This document shows positions 8,713-22,150 of a stretch of 64,000 nt of DNA, one piece after another; position 1 is the first letter of the stretch; every line of letters starts with the position of its first letter. A program made the position numbers and the translations under genes. The notes beneath the pieces are model-generated. The model made no database searches. It was not told the DNA's origin and worked only from the letters and a program-made list of their open reading frames with translations. The stretch spans positions 1 to 64,000 of the forward strand of contig CAIJOY010000029.1 of NCBI GenBank assembly GCA_903822425.1, given 5' to 3'. The stretch comes from an uncultured Actinomycetes bacterium (lineage in GTDB: Bacteria > Actinomycetota > Actinomycetes > Nanopelagicales > Nanopelagicaceae).

Positions 8713-9851
8713 ATGTCCATCTATTTAGATCACGCGGCGACCACGCCGATGGTCGGGGCTGCCATCGATGCCATGGTTACTCAACTGAGTACTTTAGGAA
8801 ATCCATCGAGTTTGCACACTCCAGGACGAGCAGCACGTAAAGATATTGAGCAAGCTCGTGAGGAATTATCAAAAATTATTGGTTGCGCACCAAGTGAAAT
8901 TATCTTTACAGGTTCTGGCACAGAAGCAGATAACACTGTCCTCAAGGGTTTTTACTGGCAAGGGACAAAGCAGTCAAAGAAAGTAGTTGTGATCTCCGCA
9001 GTTGAGCATCATGCAATTCTGGATCCAGCTCATTGGCTCGCCGAACATGAAGGTGCTGAAATTATTGAAATTGCAGTCGAAAAAAATGGAGTTATCGATC
9101 TTGTCCAACTGCAAGAGTTGGTAGCGACGCGAGGTAAAGAAATTGCGGTTATCTCCATCATGCACGCCAACAATGAAACTGGTGTGCTTCAGCCGATGGC
9201 TCAAGTCGTTGAAATAGCTCGCACATTTAACATTCCCGTGCATAGTGATGCGGTTCAAAGTTTTGGCAAAGTCAGTATCAATTTTCACGAGTTAGGCCTG
9301 ACAGCACTTACATTAAGTGCCCACAAGATTGGTGGACCATTAGGAATCGGAATCTTGGTGTTGAAACGGGGATTGGAATTACCTGCACTTTTACATGGCG
9401 GAGGACAAGAGCGCGAAATTCGAAGTGGCACTCTTAACGCGCCAGCAATTGTTGCTTTTGCTGCAGCTGCCAAAGCGCACATTCCCTCAGATGAAATTCG
9501 TCAACTTCGCGATCACTTAATAGCCGGAATTATGAAAGCAGTGCCGGATTGCTACATCAATGGCGCTGGAGATCGTTTACCCGGAATCGTTAATGCAACT
9601 TTCCCCGGGACAGAAAGTGACACATTGCTTCTACTGCTAGATGGTGAAGGTATTGCTGCATCCACTGGCTCTGCTTGCAGTGCTGGTGTGCAACGACCTA
9701 GTCATGTGCTCTTGGCTATGGGACATTCGGATCGGACAGCGCGTTCGAGTTTGCGTTTTTCTCTAGGAGCAACAACTACACGTGCTGAAATAGACCGCGT
9801 CATCGCTATTTTGCCCGCTGTCATTGAACGTGCTCGAGCGGCGAATTTACG

Positions 9852-9855
<4 letters not shown>
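8713..9855 (+). CDS. Cysteine desulfurase (IscS/NifS type)
   Basis: PLP enzyme that takes sulfur from cysteine for tRNA thiolation and Fe-S clusters. In the 380 residues the PLP lysine is in TLSAHKIGGPLGIG, the PLP-contacting His in SAVEHHAILDP, and the catalytic Cys in STGSACSAGVQRPSH. It overlaps mnmA by ATGA, so it very likely feeds persulfide sulfur to MnmA. It resembles the class I (IscS) rather than the SufS group. Confidence 0.93.
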
Positions 9856-13483
<3,628 letters not shown>

Positions 13484-13497
<14 letters not shown>

Positions 13498-13858
13498 AGC
13501 AGTAATTAAAAGTACTCACATTGCGGCCCTTGCAGTTTTAGATAAATTAGGGACAGATCTTGTAGCAATAGATCTCTCTGGGCAATTGGTTTTGTCAGAA
13601 GTTTTCCTTATAGCAACAGGGCAGAATGCACCTCAAGTGAGTGCGATTGCCGATGAAGTTGAGCGCAAATTGCATGAAGTAGGGCAGAAGCCAGTACGTC
13701 GCGAAAATGGTGCAGAGTGGATTTTGATCGATTACAGCGATCTCGTTGTGCACATCCAAAGTGCTGAACTTCGCCGTTATTACATGATTGATCGACTCTG
13801 GAATGATTGTCCGAATATCCCGCTCAATATTGTTGCTGAGAGTGCATCAAATGCCTAA
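13484..13858 (+). CDS. rsfS: Ribosomal silencing factor RsfS
   Basis: Binds L14 on the large subunit and blocks subunit joining under starvation. The 124 residues have the family core DLVAIDLSGQLVLSEVFLIATG and LIDYSDLVVHIQSAELRRYY. The ATG at 13484 (MPASKAV) follows a GGAGAAG site inside nadD. nadD-rsfS-phosphatase is the usual actinobacterial order. Confidence 0.92.
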
Positions 13859-14513
13859 AGCAAACCGTGTTCTTTTATGGCGTCACGGTCAAACTGATTG
13901 GAACACCGCAAACCGCTTTCAAGGCCATTCTGATATTCCACTCAATGAAGTGGGGTTGTATCAAGTGCAACGTGCCGCACAGCTATTAGCTGGCATGAAA
14001 CCCACTGCAATCATTTCAAGTGATTTAGGACGCGCTCGAGTTACCGCGCAAGCTTTAGCTGATCTGGTTAAGTTACCTGTCGGAATAGATCCAGATTTGA
14101 GAGAAACCAATGGTGGACATTGGGAAGGTCGCACTGGTGAAGAAAACCGCAAAGAAGATTTTCAGAACTTTGTTCGCTGGATTGATGGTGATGACAGTCC
14201 AGCTGGAACGATAGGCGAGCGACGCACTGAAGTTGCATCACGTGCTGTTGGTGCAATAAATCGTGCACTTTCCAAGGGTGCAGATGGCCAACTTTTGGTT
14301 GTAGCAACGCATGGCGGAACTTCTCGGTGTGTTTTAGGACAATTACTAGAGTTACCACAATCACATTGGGGCGTCATCGGTGGACTTTCCAACGCAGCAT
14401 GGTCAATTTTGCAATCTGGCCCGCGGGGTTGGCATCTTTTAGAACATAATGCTGGCTCAATTCCAGAGCCTATTTATGGAGAAGAAAGTGGCGCCGAGCC
14501 AAACCTGCGATAA
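13851..14513 (+). CDS. Histidine phosphatase family protein (phosphoglycerate-mutase-like)
   Basis: The 220 residues contain the phosphohistidine motif VLLWRHGQTDWN near the N-terminus and the second catalytic His in VVATHGGTSRCV. The mycobacterial gene in this position (after rsfS) is glucosyl-3-phosphoglycerate phosphatase, but general phosphatase activity cannot be excluded. The ATG at 13851 overlaps rsfS by eight bases. tRNA-Ala follows. Confidence 0.85.
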   Translation: MPKANRVLLWRHGQTDWNTANRFQGHSDIPLNEVGLYQVQRAAQLLAGMKPTAIISSDLGRARVTAQALADLVKLPVGIDPDLRETNGGHWEGRTGEENRKEDFQNFVRWIDGDDSPAGTIGERRTEVASRAVGAINRALSKGADGQLLVVATHGGTSRCVLGQLLELPQSHWGVIGGLSNAAWSILQSGPRGWHLLEHNAGSIPEPIYGEESGAEPNLR

Positions 14514-14536
14514 GGTCGCCCTCTCGTAAGTAATTC

Positions 14537-14609
14537 GGGGCTGTGGCGCAGCTGGTAGCGCACCTGCATGGCATGCAGGGGGTCAGGGGTTCAAGTCCCC
14601 TCAGCTCCA
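14537..14609 (+). tRNA. tRNA-Ala (anticodon GGC)
   Basis: A 73-base cloverleaf. Acceptor GGGGCTG pairs with CAGCTCC and includes the G3-U70 pair that identifies alanine tRNA. The anticodon loop is ATGGCAT with anticodon GGC, and the T arm carries GGTTCAAGTCC. The 3' CCA is not encoded. Confidence 0.95.
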
Positions 14610-14652
14610 CAAATAATGAATTCAGTGAAGTCTTCACAAGAAAGAGTGAAAC

Positions 14653-15585
14653 ATGGCAACGATTTCTCCACGTTGGAAGGCAACTCAAATGGGGAACCTT
14701 TCTGGAAAGAAATTTCTTATCACCGGTGGCACAAGTGGTATAGGTAAAGAAGCTGCCCGAGAATTATTTCGCGCTGGTGGGGACGTTACTTTCACTGCAC
14801 GAAGCGCAGAAAAAGGTGAATCAACGGTTGCCGAGATTGGCAAAATTGGCAGCGGTAAAATTTCATATGGAATTCTTGATTTAACTAATTTAGATTCGGT
14901 AAGGCAATTCGCAGCAAAATTTACACATGATTTTGACACCCTCATTCTCAATGCTGGAGTCATGGCAACCCCCTTGGGACATACTCGTGATGGATTTGAA
15001 TTGCAGTTTGGCACCAATCACCTTGGACATTTTGCCCTTGCTGGATTGCTTCACAAGCAAGTGAAAGGTCGGATCGTTTCGGTCTCAAGCCAAGCCCATA
15101 GGTTTGGAAATTTTGGCGATAACAGCGTTGCTACGATTCGAGCACAAGCTTTAGCGCAAGGAAAATACAAACCATGGAGTGCTTATGGTGCGAGCAAACT
15201 TGCCAATCTAAATTTTATTCAAGAACTGCATCGTCGCAGCCAAGCTAATAATTGGGGGATAGCCTCATTCGCAGTTCATCCTGGATGGTCATCAACACAT
15301 CTACAAAGTGTTGGACCTGAAATGCGAGGAGCTAATCTTGAGGAGAAAATTACCTCAGCCATGAACTCCCTATTTGCCCAGAGTGCCTCTCAAGGAGCAC
15401 TTCCAACTTTATGCGCAGCTACACACCCTGGTATCCCAAGTTCTTCTTATATTGGACCAGATGGCCTTTTTGAAATGCGCGGATATCCCAAAATTACTCG
15501 TGGTATGTCTAAGGCTTACGACCAAACTCTGGCGACAAATCTCTGGAGCGTGAGTGAAGAACTCACGGGTGTTCAATGGCTGTAA
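14653..15585 (+). CDS. Short-chain dehydrogenase/reductase (retinol-dehydrogenase-like)
   Basis: NAD(P)-dependent oxidoreductase of unknown substrate. The 310 residues have a Rossmann start TGGTSGIGKEAA, the NAG motif in LILNAGVMATPLG, catalytic Ser in VSVSSQAHRFG and the YGASK active-site motif. Overall layout, with a long C-terminal loop region, resembles the WW-oxidoreductase/retinol-dehydrogenase group. An ATG at 14689 could also serve, but the 12 extra residues are typical of this group. No operon partner is apparent; leuS follows with its own promoter. Confidence 0.85.
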   Translation: MATISPRWKATQMGNLSGKKFLITGGTSGIGKEAARELFRAGGDVTFTARSAEKGESTVAEIGKIGSGKISYGILDLTNLDSVRQFAAKFTHDFDTLILNAGVMATPLGHTRDGFELQFGTNHLGHFALAGLLHKQVKGRIVSVSSQAHRFGNFGDNSVATIRAQALAQGKYKPWSAYGASKLANLNFIQELHRRSQANNWGIASFAVHPGWSSTHLQSVGPEMRGANLEEKITSAMNSLFAQSASQGALPTLCAATHPGIPSSSYIGPDGLFEMRGYPKITRGMSKAYDQTLATNLWSVSEELTGVQWL

Positions 15586-15588
15586 CCT
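15583..15588 (+). promoter_or_regulatory. -10 element of leaderless leuS
   Basis: TAACCT begins at the stop codon of the SDR gene and ends six bases (TGGAAC) before the leuS ATG at 15595. Confidence 0.55.
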
Positions 15589-15594
15589 TGGAAC

Positions 15595-18084
15595 ATGTCC
15601 ACCGATAATACGCGCGATAACGTTCATGAAGGATATGACGTTTCATACGTGCAAGAAAAATGGTTACCGGTTTGGGACAAGATAGCTCCATTTAAATCTG
15701 GTCGGCCTGATGATCCTCGCCCGAAGAAATACGTTCTGGATATGTTCCCTTATCCTTCCGGGGATCTACATATGGGTCATGCTGAGGCATACGCACTTGG
15801 CGATGTAATTGCTCGCTACTGGGTACAAAAAGGATTCAACGTTATGCATCCAATTGCATGGGATGCATTTGGATTGCCCGCTGAAAACGCCGCTATTAAG
15901 CGCAACAGCGATCCGGCAATTTGGACCTATGAAAATATTGCAGTGCAGAAGGCATCTATGCGTCGCTACGCATGTTCCTTCGACTGGGACCGCACCTTCA
16001 ATACATGCGACCCCGAGTATTACCGCTGGAATCAGTGGCTCTTCATTCAAATGTTTGAGCGCGGTCTTGCGTATCGTAAAGCGTCCAAAGTTAACTGGTG
16101 TCCTTCATGTCAAACGGTTTTAGCTAATGAACAAGTCGTTGCAGGAGCCTGTGAGCGTTGTGATACTGCGGTAACTAAAAAGAAGTTGACGCAGTGGTAT
16201 TTCAAGATCACCGATTACGCCGATCGCTTGCTCGATGACATGTCTCAACTTGAAGGACAATGGCCTGAAAAGGTTTTAACAATGCAACGCAATTGGATTG
16301 GTCGCTCAACTGGTGCCAACGTTAAATTTCAGATTGAAGGGCGGGATGAGCCAGTCACGATTTACACCACACGCCCCGACACTTTGTATGGTGCGACTTT
16401 CTTTGTTGTTGCTGCAGATAGCGATTTAGCAGCCGAACTTGCTCAAGGCAGTGCCGTCGAAGGAGCATTTAAGGCTTATCTTGAAAAGATTAAAGCCGAT
16501 AGCGATATCGATCGATTGGCCACGGATCGACCAAAGAGCGGCGTATTCCTTGAACAATATGCAATCAATCCCGTTAACGGAGAGAAGTTGCCAATCTGGG
16601 CTAGTGATTATGTCCTTGCTGATTACGGAACTGGGGCAATCATGGCAGTTCCTGCCCATGATCAACGCGACTTAGATTTTGCTCGGGCCATGAAATTACC
16701 CGTGCGCGTTGTTGTCGATACCGGCGAGGAAGATCCATCAGTTACTGGGATTGCTACAACGGGAGATGGTGGTCTAATCAACTCTGGCCCACTCAATGGC
16801 AAGAGCAAAGATGAAGCCATTGCATTTATCAATACACAGCTTGAGAAAGACGGTCTAGGCAAAGCAGGGCGTAACTATCGCTTGCGAGATTGGCTTATTT
16901 CACGTCAGCGGTATTGGGGCACCCCAATTCCAATTATCCATTGCCCACAATGTGGAGATGTAGCTGCACCTTTAGATACCTTGCCCGTGAAATTGCCTGA
17001 TGCAAAAGGTTTAGATCTCAAACCCAAGGGAACTTCACCACTTGGTGCCGCAACTGATTGGGTCAACGTTTCCTGCCCTAAATGCGGCGCCGCAGCGCAA
17101 CGCGACACAGACACAATGGATACTTTCGTGGATTCATCCTGGTATTTCTTGCGCTATCCCAGCAATACCGATCACACGCAAGCCTTCAGCCGAGAAGCTG
17201 TCGATACGTGGTTGCCCGTAGACCAATACGTTGGTGGGGTAACGCACGCAATCTTGCACTTGCTCTATAGCCGATTCTTCACAAAAGTTTTGCACGATAT
17301 GGGCATGCTTTCTTTTAACGAACCATTTACGCGTTTGCTCAATCAAGGAATGGTTGTGATGGATGGCTCAGCAATGAGTAAAAGCCGCGGTAATTTAGTT
17401 CGCTTATCAGATGAATTAGCCAATCACGGTGTAGATGCAATCCGTTTATCGATGGTCTTTTCTGGTCCACCAGAAGATGATGTGGATTGGTCAGATGTTT
17501 CACCTGCTGGGTCAGTGAAGTTTCTCAATCGTGCATGGCGTTTATCGGGTGACATCACGAGTGCACCCGGTGTGGATTTTGCACAAGGTGATATCTCGCT
17601 ACGCAAAGCAACACATAAGGCACTGCATGATGCAGGTTTTGCGGTGGAATCTTTCCGCTTCAATGTCGCCGTTGCGCGCGTGATGGAATTAGTGAATGCC
17701 ACTCGTAAAGCAATTGACTCAGGGTGTGGGCCAGCAGATCCAGCAGCTCGTGAAGCAGTTGAAGCAGTTGCCATCATGCTCTCACTTGTTGCACCGTATA
17801 CAGCCGAGGAGATGTGGGAGCGTCTTGGCCACAATCCTGCCATTGCCCTTGCAGGCTGGCCCGAAGTTGATCCAGCACTTCTCATCGCTGATTCAGTAAT
17901 TGCGATCGTTCAAATCAATGGCAAAATCAAAGAGCGCATAGAGGTTTCACCAACTATTACCGATGCTGAATTAGAGGCGCAAGCTTTAGCGCTACCGGCT
18001 ATCGCCAAAGAAATGGCAGGGGCGCAGATTAGTAAAATCATCACACGTGCTCCCAAGATGGTTAACGTCGTTATCTCAGGCTGA
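15595..18084 (+). CDS. leuS: Leucyl-tRNA synthetase
   Basis: Charges tRNA-Leu. In the 829 residues the HMGH form of the HIGH motif is at 59-62 ([13 protein letters not shown]) and the KMSKS-like loop is [12 protein letters not shown]. The CP1 editing domain lies between them, with [14 protein letters not shown], and zinc-type CPxC pairs are present. The C-terminal anticodon-binding region ends in KMVNVVISG. Full length for bacterial LeuRS. Confidence 0.96.
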   Translation: MSTDNTRDNVHEGYDVSYVQEKWLPVWDKIAPFKSGRPDDPRPKKYVLDMFPYPSGDLHMGHAEAYALGDVIARYWVQKGFNVMHPIAWDAFGLPAENAAIKRNSDPAIWTYENIAVQKASMRRYACSFDWDRTFNTCDPEYYRWNQWLFIQMFERGLAYRKASKVNWCPSCQTVLANEQVVAGACERCDTAVTKKKLTQWYFKITDYADRLLDDMSQLEGQWPEKVLTMQRNWIGRSTGANVKFQIEGRDEPVTIYTTRPDTLYGATFFVVAADSDLAAELAQGSAVEGAFKAYLEKIKADSDIDRLATDRPKSGVFLEQYAINPVNGEKLPIWASDYVLADYGTGAIMAVPAHDQRDLDFARAMKLPVRVVVDTGEEDPSVTGIATTGDGGLINSGPLNGKSKDEAIAFINTQLEKDGLGKAGRNYRLRDWLISRQRYWGTPIPIIHCPQCGDVAAPLDTLPVKLPDAKGLDLKPKGTSPLGAATDWVNVSCPKCGAAAQRDTDTMDTFVDSSWYFLRYPSNTDHTQAFSREAVDTWLPVDQYVGGVTHAILHLLYSRFFTKVLHDMGMLSFNEPFTRLLNQGMVVMDGSAMSKSRGNLVRLSDELANHGVDAIRLSMVFSGPPEDDVDWSDVSPAGSVKFLNRAWRLSGDITSAPGVDFAQGDISLRKATHKALHDAGFAVESFRFNVAVARVMELVNATRKAIDSGCGPADPAAREAVEAVAIMLSLVAPYTAEEMWERLGHNPAIALAGWPEVDPALLIADSVIAIVQINGKIKERIEVSPTITDAELEAQALALPAIAKEMAGAQISKIITRAPKMVNVVISG

Positions 18085-18149
18085 TTTTTTGATCCTTATA
18101 AGCGGATTATCTACCCATACATTAAGACTGGATTTTCGATGAATCCTTT

Positions 18150-19157
18150 TTATCTCTTTACCTTGTAACCCACGGGACATTTGGGAGTATTACCAGATAC
18201 TCGCTTCACTAGTTTTCCTTTATGGCAACTCATAGTTGTTTTCTTCATGGGAGCCTTGTCGGTAACAGACTTTTTAGGTAAGGAATTGGGAACAGAGTCC
18301 TTTGCCAATGCTATAAATTGGGAATATCTTCCAACCTTTACAAATTGAGCTAGAAAATAATCCGAGTCTGTTTTCATTCCGCAAAACTGATTTGGATTGT
18401 AAAGCAAACTGCTCATACCTATGAGTAATTCCTTTTTATCGAGAACTGCAGTTACAGGTCCGCCACTATCACCAAGACAACTTGATGCAATTTTCGAACG
18501 CACCACGGCTCCGGTTTTTGAATCATCTATAGGTGGGCTGGCCGTTCCCTCATAACTTTGCACGTTACTTGGGGCATCTGAATTCGTATCTGAGATTGGC
18601 CCGTATCCGTAGACTCTCAAAGCGCTGGCATTTTTGATTATGCTTTCTATTTGACCAGAATTGGCGATCGATAGGTATGAAGCTAGCGGGTGATCTGACT
18701 TAAGTATCAAATATGCAATATCTTCAGAATTTGGATTTGGCAAATGACCATCAATATATTGTGGATTTAGATTGATAGATAAAGGGTGTTCACCATTAGG
18801 AATTGAGGTATTGCCAGTGCTGTTTATAAATATTTCATCTACTGTAAAAATATCGTTGTTAACTTCAGAATAGAAGCAATGGGCTGCCGTTAAAACAACA
18901 CGAGCGCTAATCTGAACCCCAGTGCATCTAGCGCTGATCGAAGTAGTAGTCGTTGTCACTGTTGTCACAGAGTCAACGGTAGAATCTGATGTCTCAACAA
19001 TTTCACTATGTAAGTCAATTCTTACCGTAAATTTATTGCTAACATCAGATTGACCGTTTTCAATTGCTTGAGCTGGTAAAGACATGGACAACAAAACAAG
19101 AACGGGTAGCGCTACAAAAAAGAGACCTTTTAGCGAGCTAATTTCGCGTCGGGGCAT
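18150..19157 (-). CDS. Secreted trypsin-like serine protease with Cys/Lys-rich C-terminal tail
   Basis: The 335 residues start with a signal peptide (basic MPRREISSLK, hydrophobic core, cleavage near PAQA-IENGQ). The chymotrypsin-fold triad is complete: His93 in LTAAHCF, Asp146 in NSEDIAYL, Ser231 in CLGDSGGP. A Thr-rich insert lies at about 62-73. The last 30 residues form a separate basic module with Cys311 and Cys327 (MSCHKGKLVKRV ... PKCPVGYKVKR), probably an envelope-binding or sorting tail. An AGGAT site precedes the ATG. A hairpin with GGGAC/GTCCC arms (19173-19191) lies in the leader. Substrate unknown. Confidence 0.88.
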   Translation of the reverse strand: MPRREISSLKGLFFVALPVLVLLSMSLPAQAIENGQSDVSNKFTVRIDLHSEIVETSDSTVDSVTTVTTTTTSISARCTGVQISARVVLTAAHCFYSEVNNDIFTVDEIFINSTGNTSIPNGEHPLSINLNPQYIDGHLPNPNSEDIAYLILKSDHPLASYLSIANSGQIESIIKNASALRVYGYGPISDTNSDAPSNVQSYEGTASPPIDDSKTGAVVRSKIASSCLGDSGGPVTAVLDKKELLIGMSSLLYNPNQFCGMKTDSDYFLAQFVKVGRYSQFIALAKDSVPNSLPKKSVTDKAPMKKTTMSCHKGKLVKRVSGNTPKCPVGYKVKR

Positions 19158-19282
19158 AAATCAAATCCTATTGGGACAGACTCACAGTCCCGTAGTTATG
19201 ACTCTCACACATTCTCGAGGAGTAGCAGGCACCTATCTCAAAATATTAGATCGCAACGCATTACTTAATAACACTCGTTCAG

Positions 19283-20521
19283 CTACCTACCCTGCCCAAG
19301 GATCAGTGCCACACCTCCCAAAGCGGTGGCTTGGTCTCCCAAGCTACCGGCCACAAGTTTCACATGTGAATTTAGAGGGAGCGTGTGCGATTCGAATTTT
19401 TTAGTGATGAGTTGTAAAACATCGGGATGCAAGGCGATCAATTCGCCACTAAAAATAATTTGCTCAGGATTGAGTACTCGACTTAGGACGGCAGCTGCTT
19501 CACCCAATTTTTCTGCACCATCATGGAGAATTCGCAATGCAACTGAATCGCCTTTTTCAATCAGCGACCGAAAATGGGGAAGATCAATGTCATGGCCGAA
19601 AGTGACTGACGCACTGCTAGTCATTGCTTGGATACTTGAATATGTGTCCAAGCAGCCGCGCTGACCGCATCGGCAGACGGGCCCATTTGGATCCAAAATC
19701 AAGTGTCCAAACTCGCCGACACCACCACGAGAACCAGTTATCACTTCATGGGACATGACGACGGCACCCCCAATGAGATTATCAGATTTGAAATAAAGAA
19801 AATCTCTTAGGCCGAATCCGTTACCCCAAAGAAGCTCGGCATAGGCAGCAAGATTTGCACTGTTTTCCAGTGTTGTCGAAAATCCAGTGATTCGCGAAAG
19901 GTTTTCAGCAAAATTTCGGTTCAAGACATTTTGTGATTCTGATTCGTCTGCAGTTACTTCTTCTGGTTGATAAAGCACAGCAGCTATTCCTAAGCCAATG
20001 CCAATAATTCTGCTGGGAGTTATGCGTGTAACAGAAAGCAAGTGGTTAACAATGTCTTCGGCTGTCTTGAGCGCAACCTCTACGCTGTAGTTAGGAAGAA
20101 GGGATACTTCAAACTCGGAGAGAATCTCATGAGATAAATCTCCGATCACTCCGATCATTCTATTTACGCCAAATTCAATTCCTATGGCCGCACCTGAACT
20201 TGGATCAATTTCGACAAGTTCGCCGGGTCTTCCTTTCACAGATTTACTTCGATTGTTGGAAGTCGCTCGGATAATTTGCACAGAATGTTCAACTGCAAGT
20301 TGATCTACAAGTACTGAGATGGAAGATTTGGCAATGCCTGTCGCGCGGGAAATTTCTGCTCGAGTCATTGGGCCACGTTGCCGAAGTAGCGATAAAATTC
20401 TCTGTTTGCGTTGATCACCGAATAGAAGATTGATGCCGCTGGGTGAAAGCGTTCCGGCACCGAGGTTTCTATTCAAAAGAGGCGACCTCCATTGTTGGGG
20501 AATGACTACTGCCCACGGCAT
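19283..20521 (-). CDS. ROK family transcriptional repressor (NagC/XylR type)
   Basis: Sugar-responsive regulator of 412 residues. An N-terminal winged helix-turn-helix (QRKQRILSLLRQRGPMTRAEISRATGIAKSSISVLVDQL) precedes a ROK sugar-binding domain with the zinc motif CRCGQRGCLDTY and the substrate-contacting EFGH. It is divergent from the sugar transporter operon at 20732, which it very likely controls in response to a (phospho)sugar from that pathway. The ATG at 20521 lacks a clear ribosome-binding site. Confidence 0.88.
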   Translation of the reverse strand: MPWAVVIPQQWRSPLLNRNLGAGTLSPSGINLLFGDQRKQRILSLLRQRGPMTRAEISRATGIAKSSISVLVDQLAVEHSVQIIRATSNNRSKSVKGRPGELVEIDPSSGAAIGIEFGVNRMIGVIGDLSHEILSEFEVSLLPNYSVEVALKTAEDIVNHLLSVTRITPSRIIGIGLGIAAVLYQPEEVTADESESQNVLNRNFAENLSRITGFSTTLENSANLAAYAELLWGNGFGLRDFLYFKSDNLIGGAVVMSHEVITGSRGGVGEFGHLILDPNGPVCRCGQRGCLDTYSSIQAMTSSASVTFGHDIDLPHFRSLIEKGDSVALRILHDGAEKLGEAAAVLSRVLNPEQIIFSGELIALHPDVLQLITKKFESHTLPLNSHVKLVAGSLGDQATALGGVALILGQGR

Positions 20522-20583
20522 TAGTTCAAGTCTGGCCGAATTCTAGAGCCAGAGAGTGGATATTACGAGGGGTAGGAGGCGCA

Positions 20584-20611
20584 GGACACCCTCATTTGTC
20601 CAATACTGGAC
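20584..20611. promoter_or_regulatory. Candidate operator between ROK repressor and transporter operon
   Basis: GGACA (20584-20588) and TGTCC (20597-20601) form an inverted repeat, and TGTCC continues into a second near-palindrome GTCCAATACTGGAC at 20598-20611. Overlapping half-sites in a divergent spacer fit an operator for the ROK regulator. This is inference from symmetry and position. Confidence 0.4.
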
Positions 20612-20731
20612 CTATTGACCCCTTGCTTCCGCGGATTTACCCTTCTAAAAACCTAAGCAAGTTTCCCGCTTACTTGCTGAGAGTTGCCGCTCGGCACTCT
20701 TTTCTAGGAGATGTTTAGAGAAAGGGATGTT

Positions 20732-22027
20732 ATGAAGAAAGCATTTCGCCAAACATGGATCGCTAGCATTGCCGCTTTTGCGCTAGTAAGCGCAGGCATT
20801 CTCGCTGGAGCTCCAGCAAGTGCGGCAGCTAAAACAACGATTACATATTGGACGCACGTTAATGGCCCAACAAACGTTTTCGAGAAAGATCTCATTGCGC
20901 AATATGAAAAAGCTAACCCAACTGTAAAAGTTAATTACTTGCCAGTTGAGTGGGGCGTATTGCCAACTAAGTTGAAGACTTCAATTGCCGGCGGTGGAGG
21001 ACCAGACCTATTCAATTTCTTTGGTGGGTATGCCTCTGAACTAATCTCCAAGAAGATGGTTTCACCAGTTGACTTTGCTGCCTTTGGATTGAAAAATGGC
21101 AAGAAAGATCTTCTTGCTAGTTATCTTCCAGCAGTTGTTAACGGATTCTCCGCAGGTGCAACTGTCTATGGAATTCCACACGAAGTTTCTAACCACGTCT
21201 TCTGGATTAATACAGATCAATTCGCAGCAGCAGGATTAACCGCTGCAGATTATCCAAAGACCTATGACGATGTAATTCGAGTTGGCAAGGCTTTGCAAGC
21301 AGCACCAAGTGGTGGCTTGAAGGAAGCACTTGTATTGCCTCAATACAACGCCATTCGTGAGACTCTGACTCTGCAGATGATGGCACGCCAAGCTGGCGGT
21401 TCACTTTTCAGTGCAGATGGAAAGAAAGCTCAACTTGATACTGCTTCTGTAGTTCGTGCACTTCAAATGTGGGGCGATTTGGCCAATGCACAAGGCCTAA
21501 ATCAACCAGCACTTGGACCAACAGCATCGAATTACCCAGAAGATCTCTTTGGTGCTGGAACAGCAGCGATGAATAACACAGGTGGACCTTGGGTTGTTCA
21601 AGTTCTCAAAGATACTTACCCAACTGTCAAGTACAAGGTTTTACAGCAACCAACCTTTAAGGGTGGAATTCAAGCCGGTGGAACTCTCTATGGCTTCGGA
21701 TTGTTCGTTCCTACAACCTCAAAGCAAAAGGCTGCAGCATGGAAGTTCGCAGCATTCCTTGAGTCAAAGGGACAGGACTACTTTGATAAGACTGGTGTAT
21801 GGCTAGGTGACAACGCGACTTTCAAGTCTGCTGCAACCAAGGCATATCCAAGCTGGAGTGCTTTTTCCAAGAACTTCGCAACTGGCGAATTCCTTCCACC
21901 AGTTGTTAAGTACAGCGAGTTGATCGATGTTATTGATCGTGCCATTCAACGCGTTGTTCTAGAGCACAAATCAGCCTCTGAATCGTTAGCAGTAGCGCAG
22001 TCTGAGGCCTTGCTCTTAATGCGCTAA
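20732..22027 (+). CDS. ABC sugar transporter, extracellular solute-binding protein
   Basis: Family 1 solute-binding protein of 431 residues. MKKAFRQTW plus a hydrophobic stretch ends in GAPASAAAK, a type I signal-peptidase site. The mature part shows the usual TYWTHVNGP ... FEKDLIAQYEKANPTVKVNYLPV and GGGGPDLFNF. No cysteine lies near the signal end, so there is no lipobox, which is unusual for a monoderm binding protein. GAAAGGGA supports ATG 20732 over 20711. It is the first gene of a putative amino-sugar uptake operon; the ligand cannot be read from sequence. Confidence 0.88.
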   Translation: MKKAFRQTWIASIAAFALVSAGILAGAPASAAAKTTITYWTHVNGPTNVFEKDLIAQYEKANPTVKVNYLPVEWGVLPTKLKTSIAGGGGPDLFNFFGGYASELISKKMVSPVDFAAFGLKNGKKDLLASYLPAVVNGFSAGATVYGIPHEVSNHVFWINTDQFAAAGLTAADYPKTYDDVIRVGKALQAAPSGGLKEALVLPQYNAIRETLTLQMMARQAGGSLFSADGKKAQLDTASVVRALQMWGDLANAQGLNQPALGPTASNYPEDLFGAGTAAMNNTGGPWVVQVLKDTYPTVKYKVLQQPTFKGGIQAGGTLYGFGLFVPTTSKQKAAAWKFAAFLESKGQDYFDKTGVWLGDNATFKSAATKAYPSWSAFSKNFATGEFLPPVVKYSELIDVIDRAIQRVVLEHKSASESLAVAQSEALLLMR

Positions 22028-22033
22028 GGCTTT

Positions 22034-22061
22034 CCATCCAACTTCCGGGGGAAAGTGATGG
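22034..22061 (+). promoter_or_regulatory. Stem-loop 1 after the binding-protein gene
   Basis: CCATC pairs with GATGG and an inner ACTTCC faces GGAAAGT around a short G loop. It lies just after the stop codon, where such hairpins commonly protect the upstream mRNA and raise binding protein over permease. There is no U-tract, so it is not a clear terminator. Confidence 0.45.
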
Positions 22062-22063
22062 AC

Positions 22064-22091
22064 GGGGGGAGCGCTTTTACAGGCTCCTCCC
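22064..22091 (+). promoter_or_regulatory. Stem-loop 2 before the permease gene
   Basis: GGGGGGAGC pairs with GCTCCTCCC (one G-U) around a 10-base loop. It is very stable and directly follows stem-loop 1. It probably attenuates or stabilises the transcript between binding protein and permeases. Confidence 0.5.
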
Positions 22092-22150
22092 GCTACCTTT
22101 AATGAGATAAACGGCAGCAGATTATTGAGATTCGGGGTGATTCCAGCAGC

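Noticed and set aside
18085-18149. Intrinsic terminator after leuS
   Set aside because: A T-run follows the stop codon, but no convincing stem precedes it.
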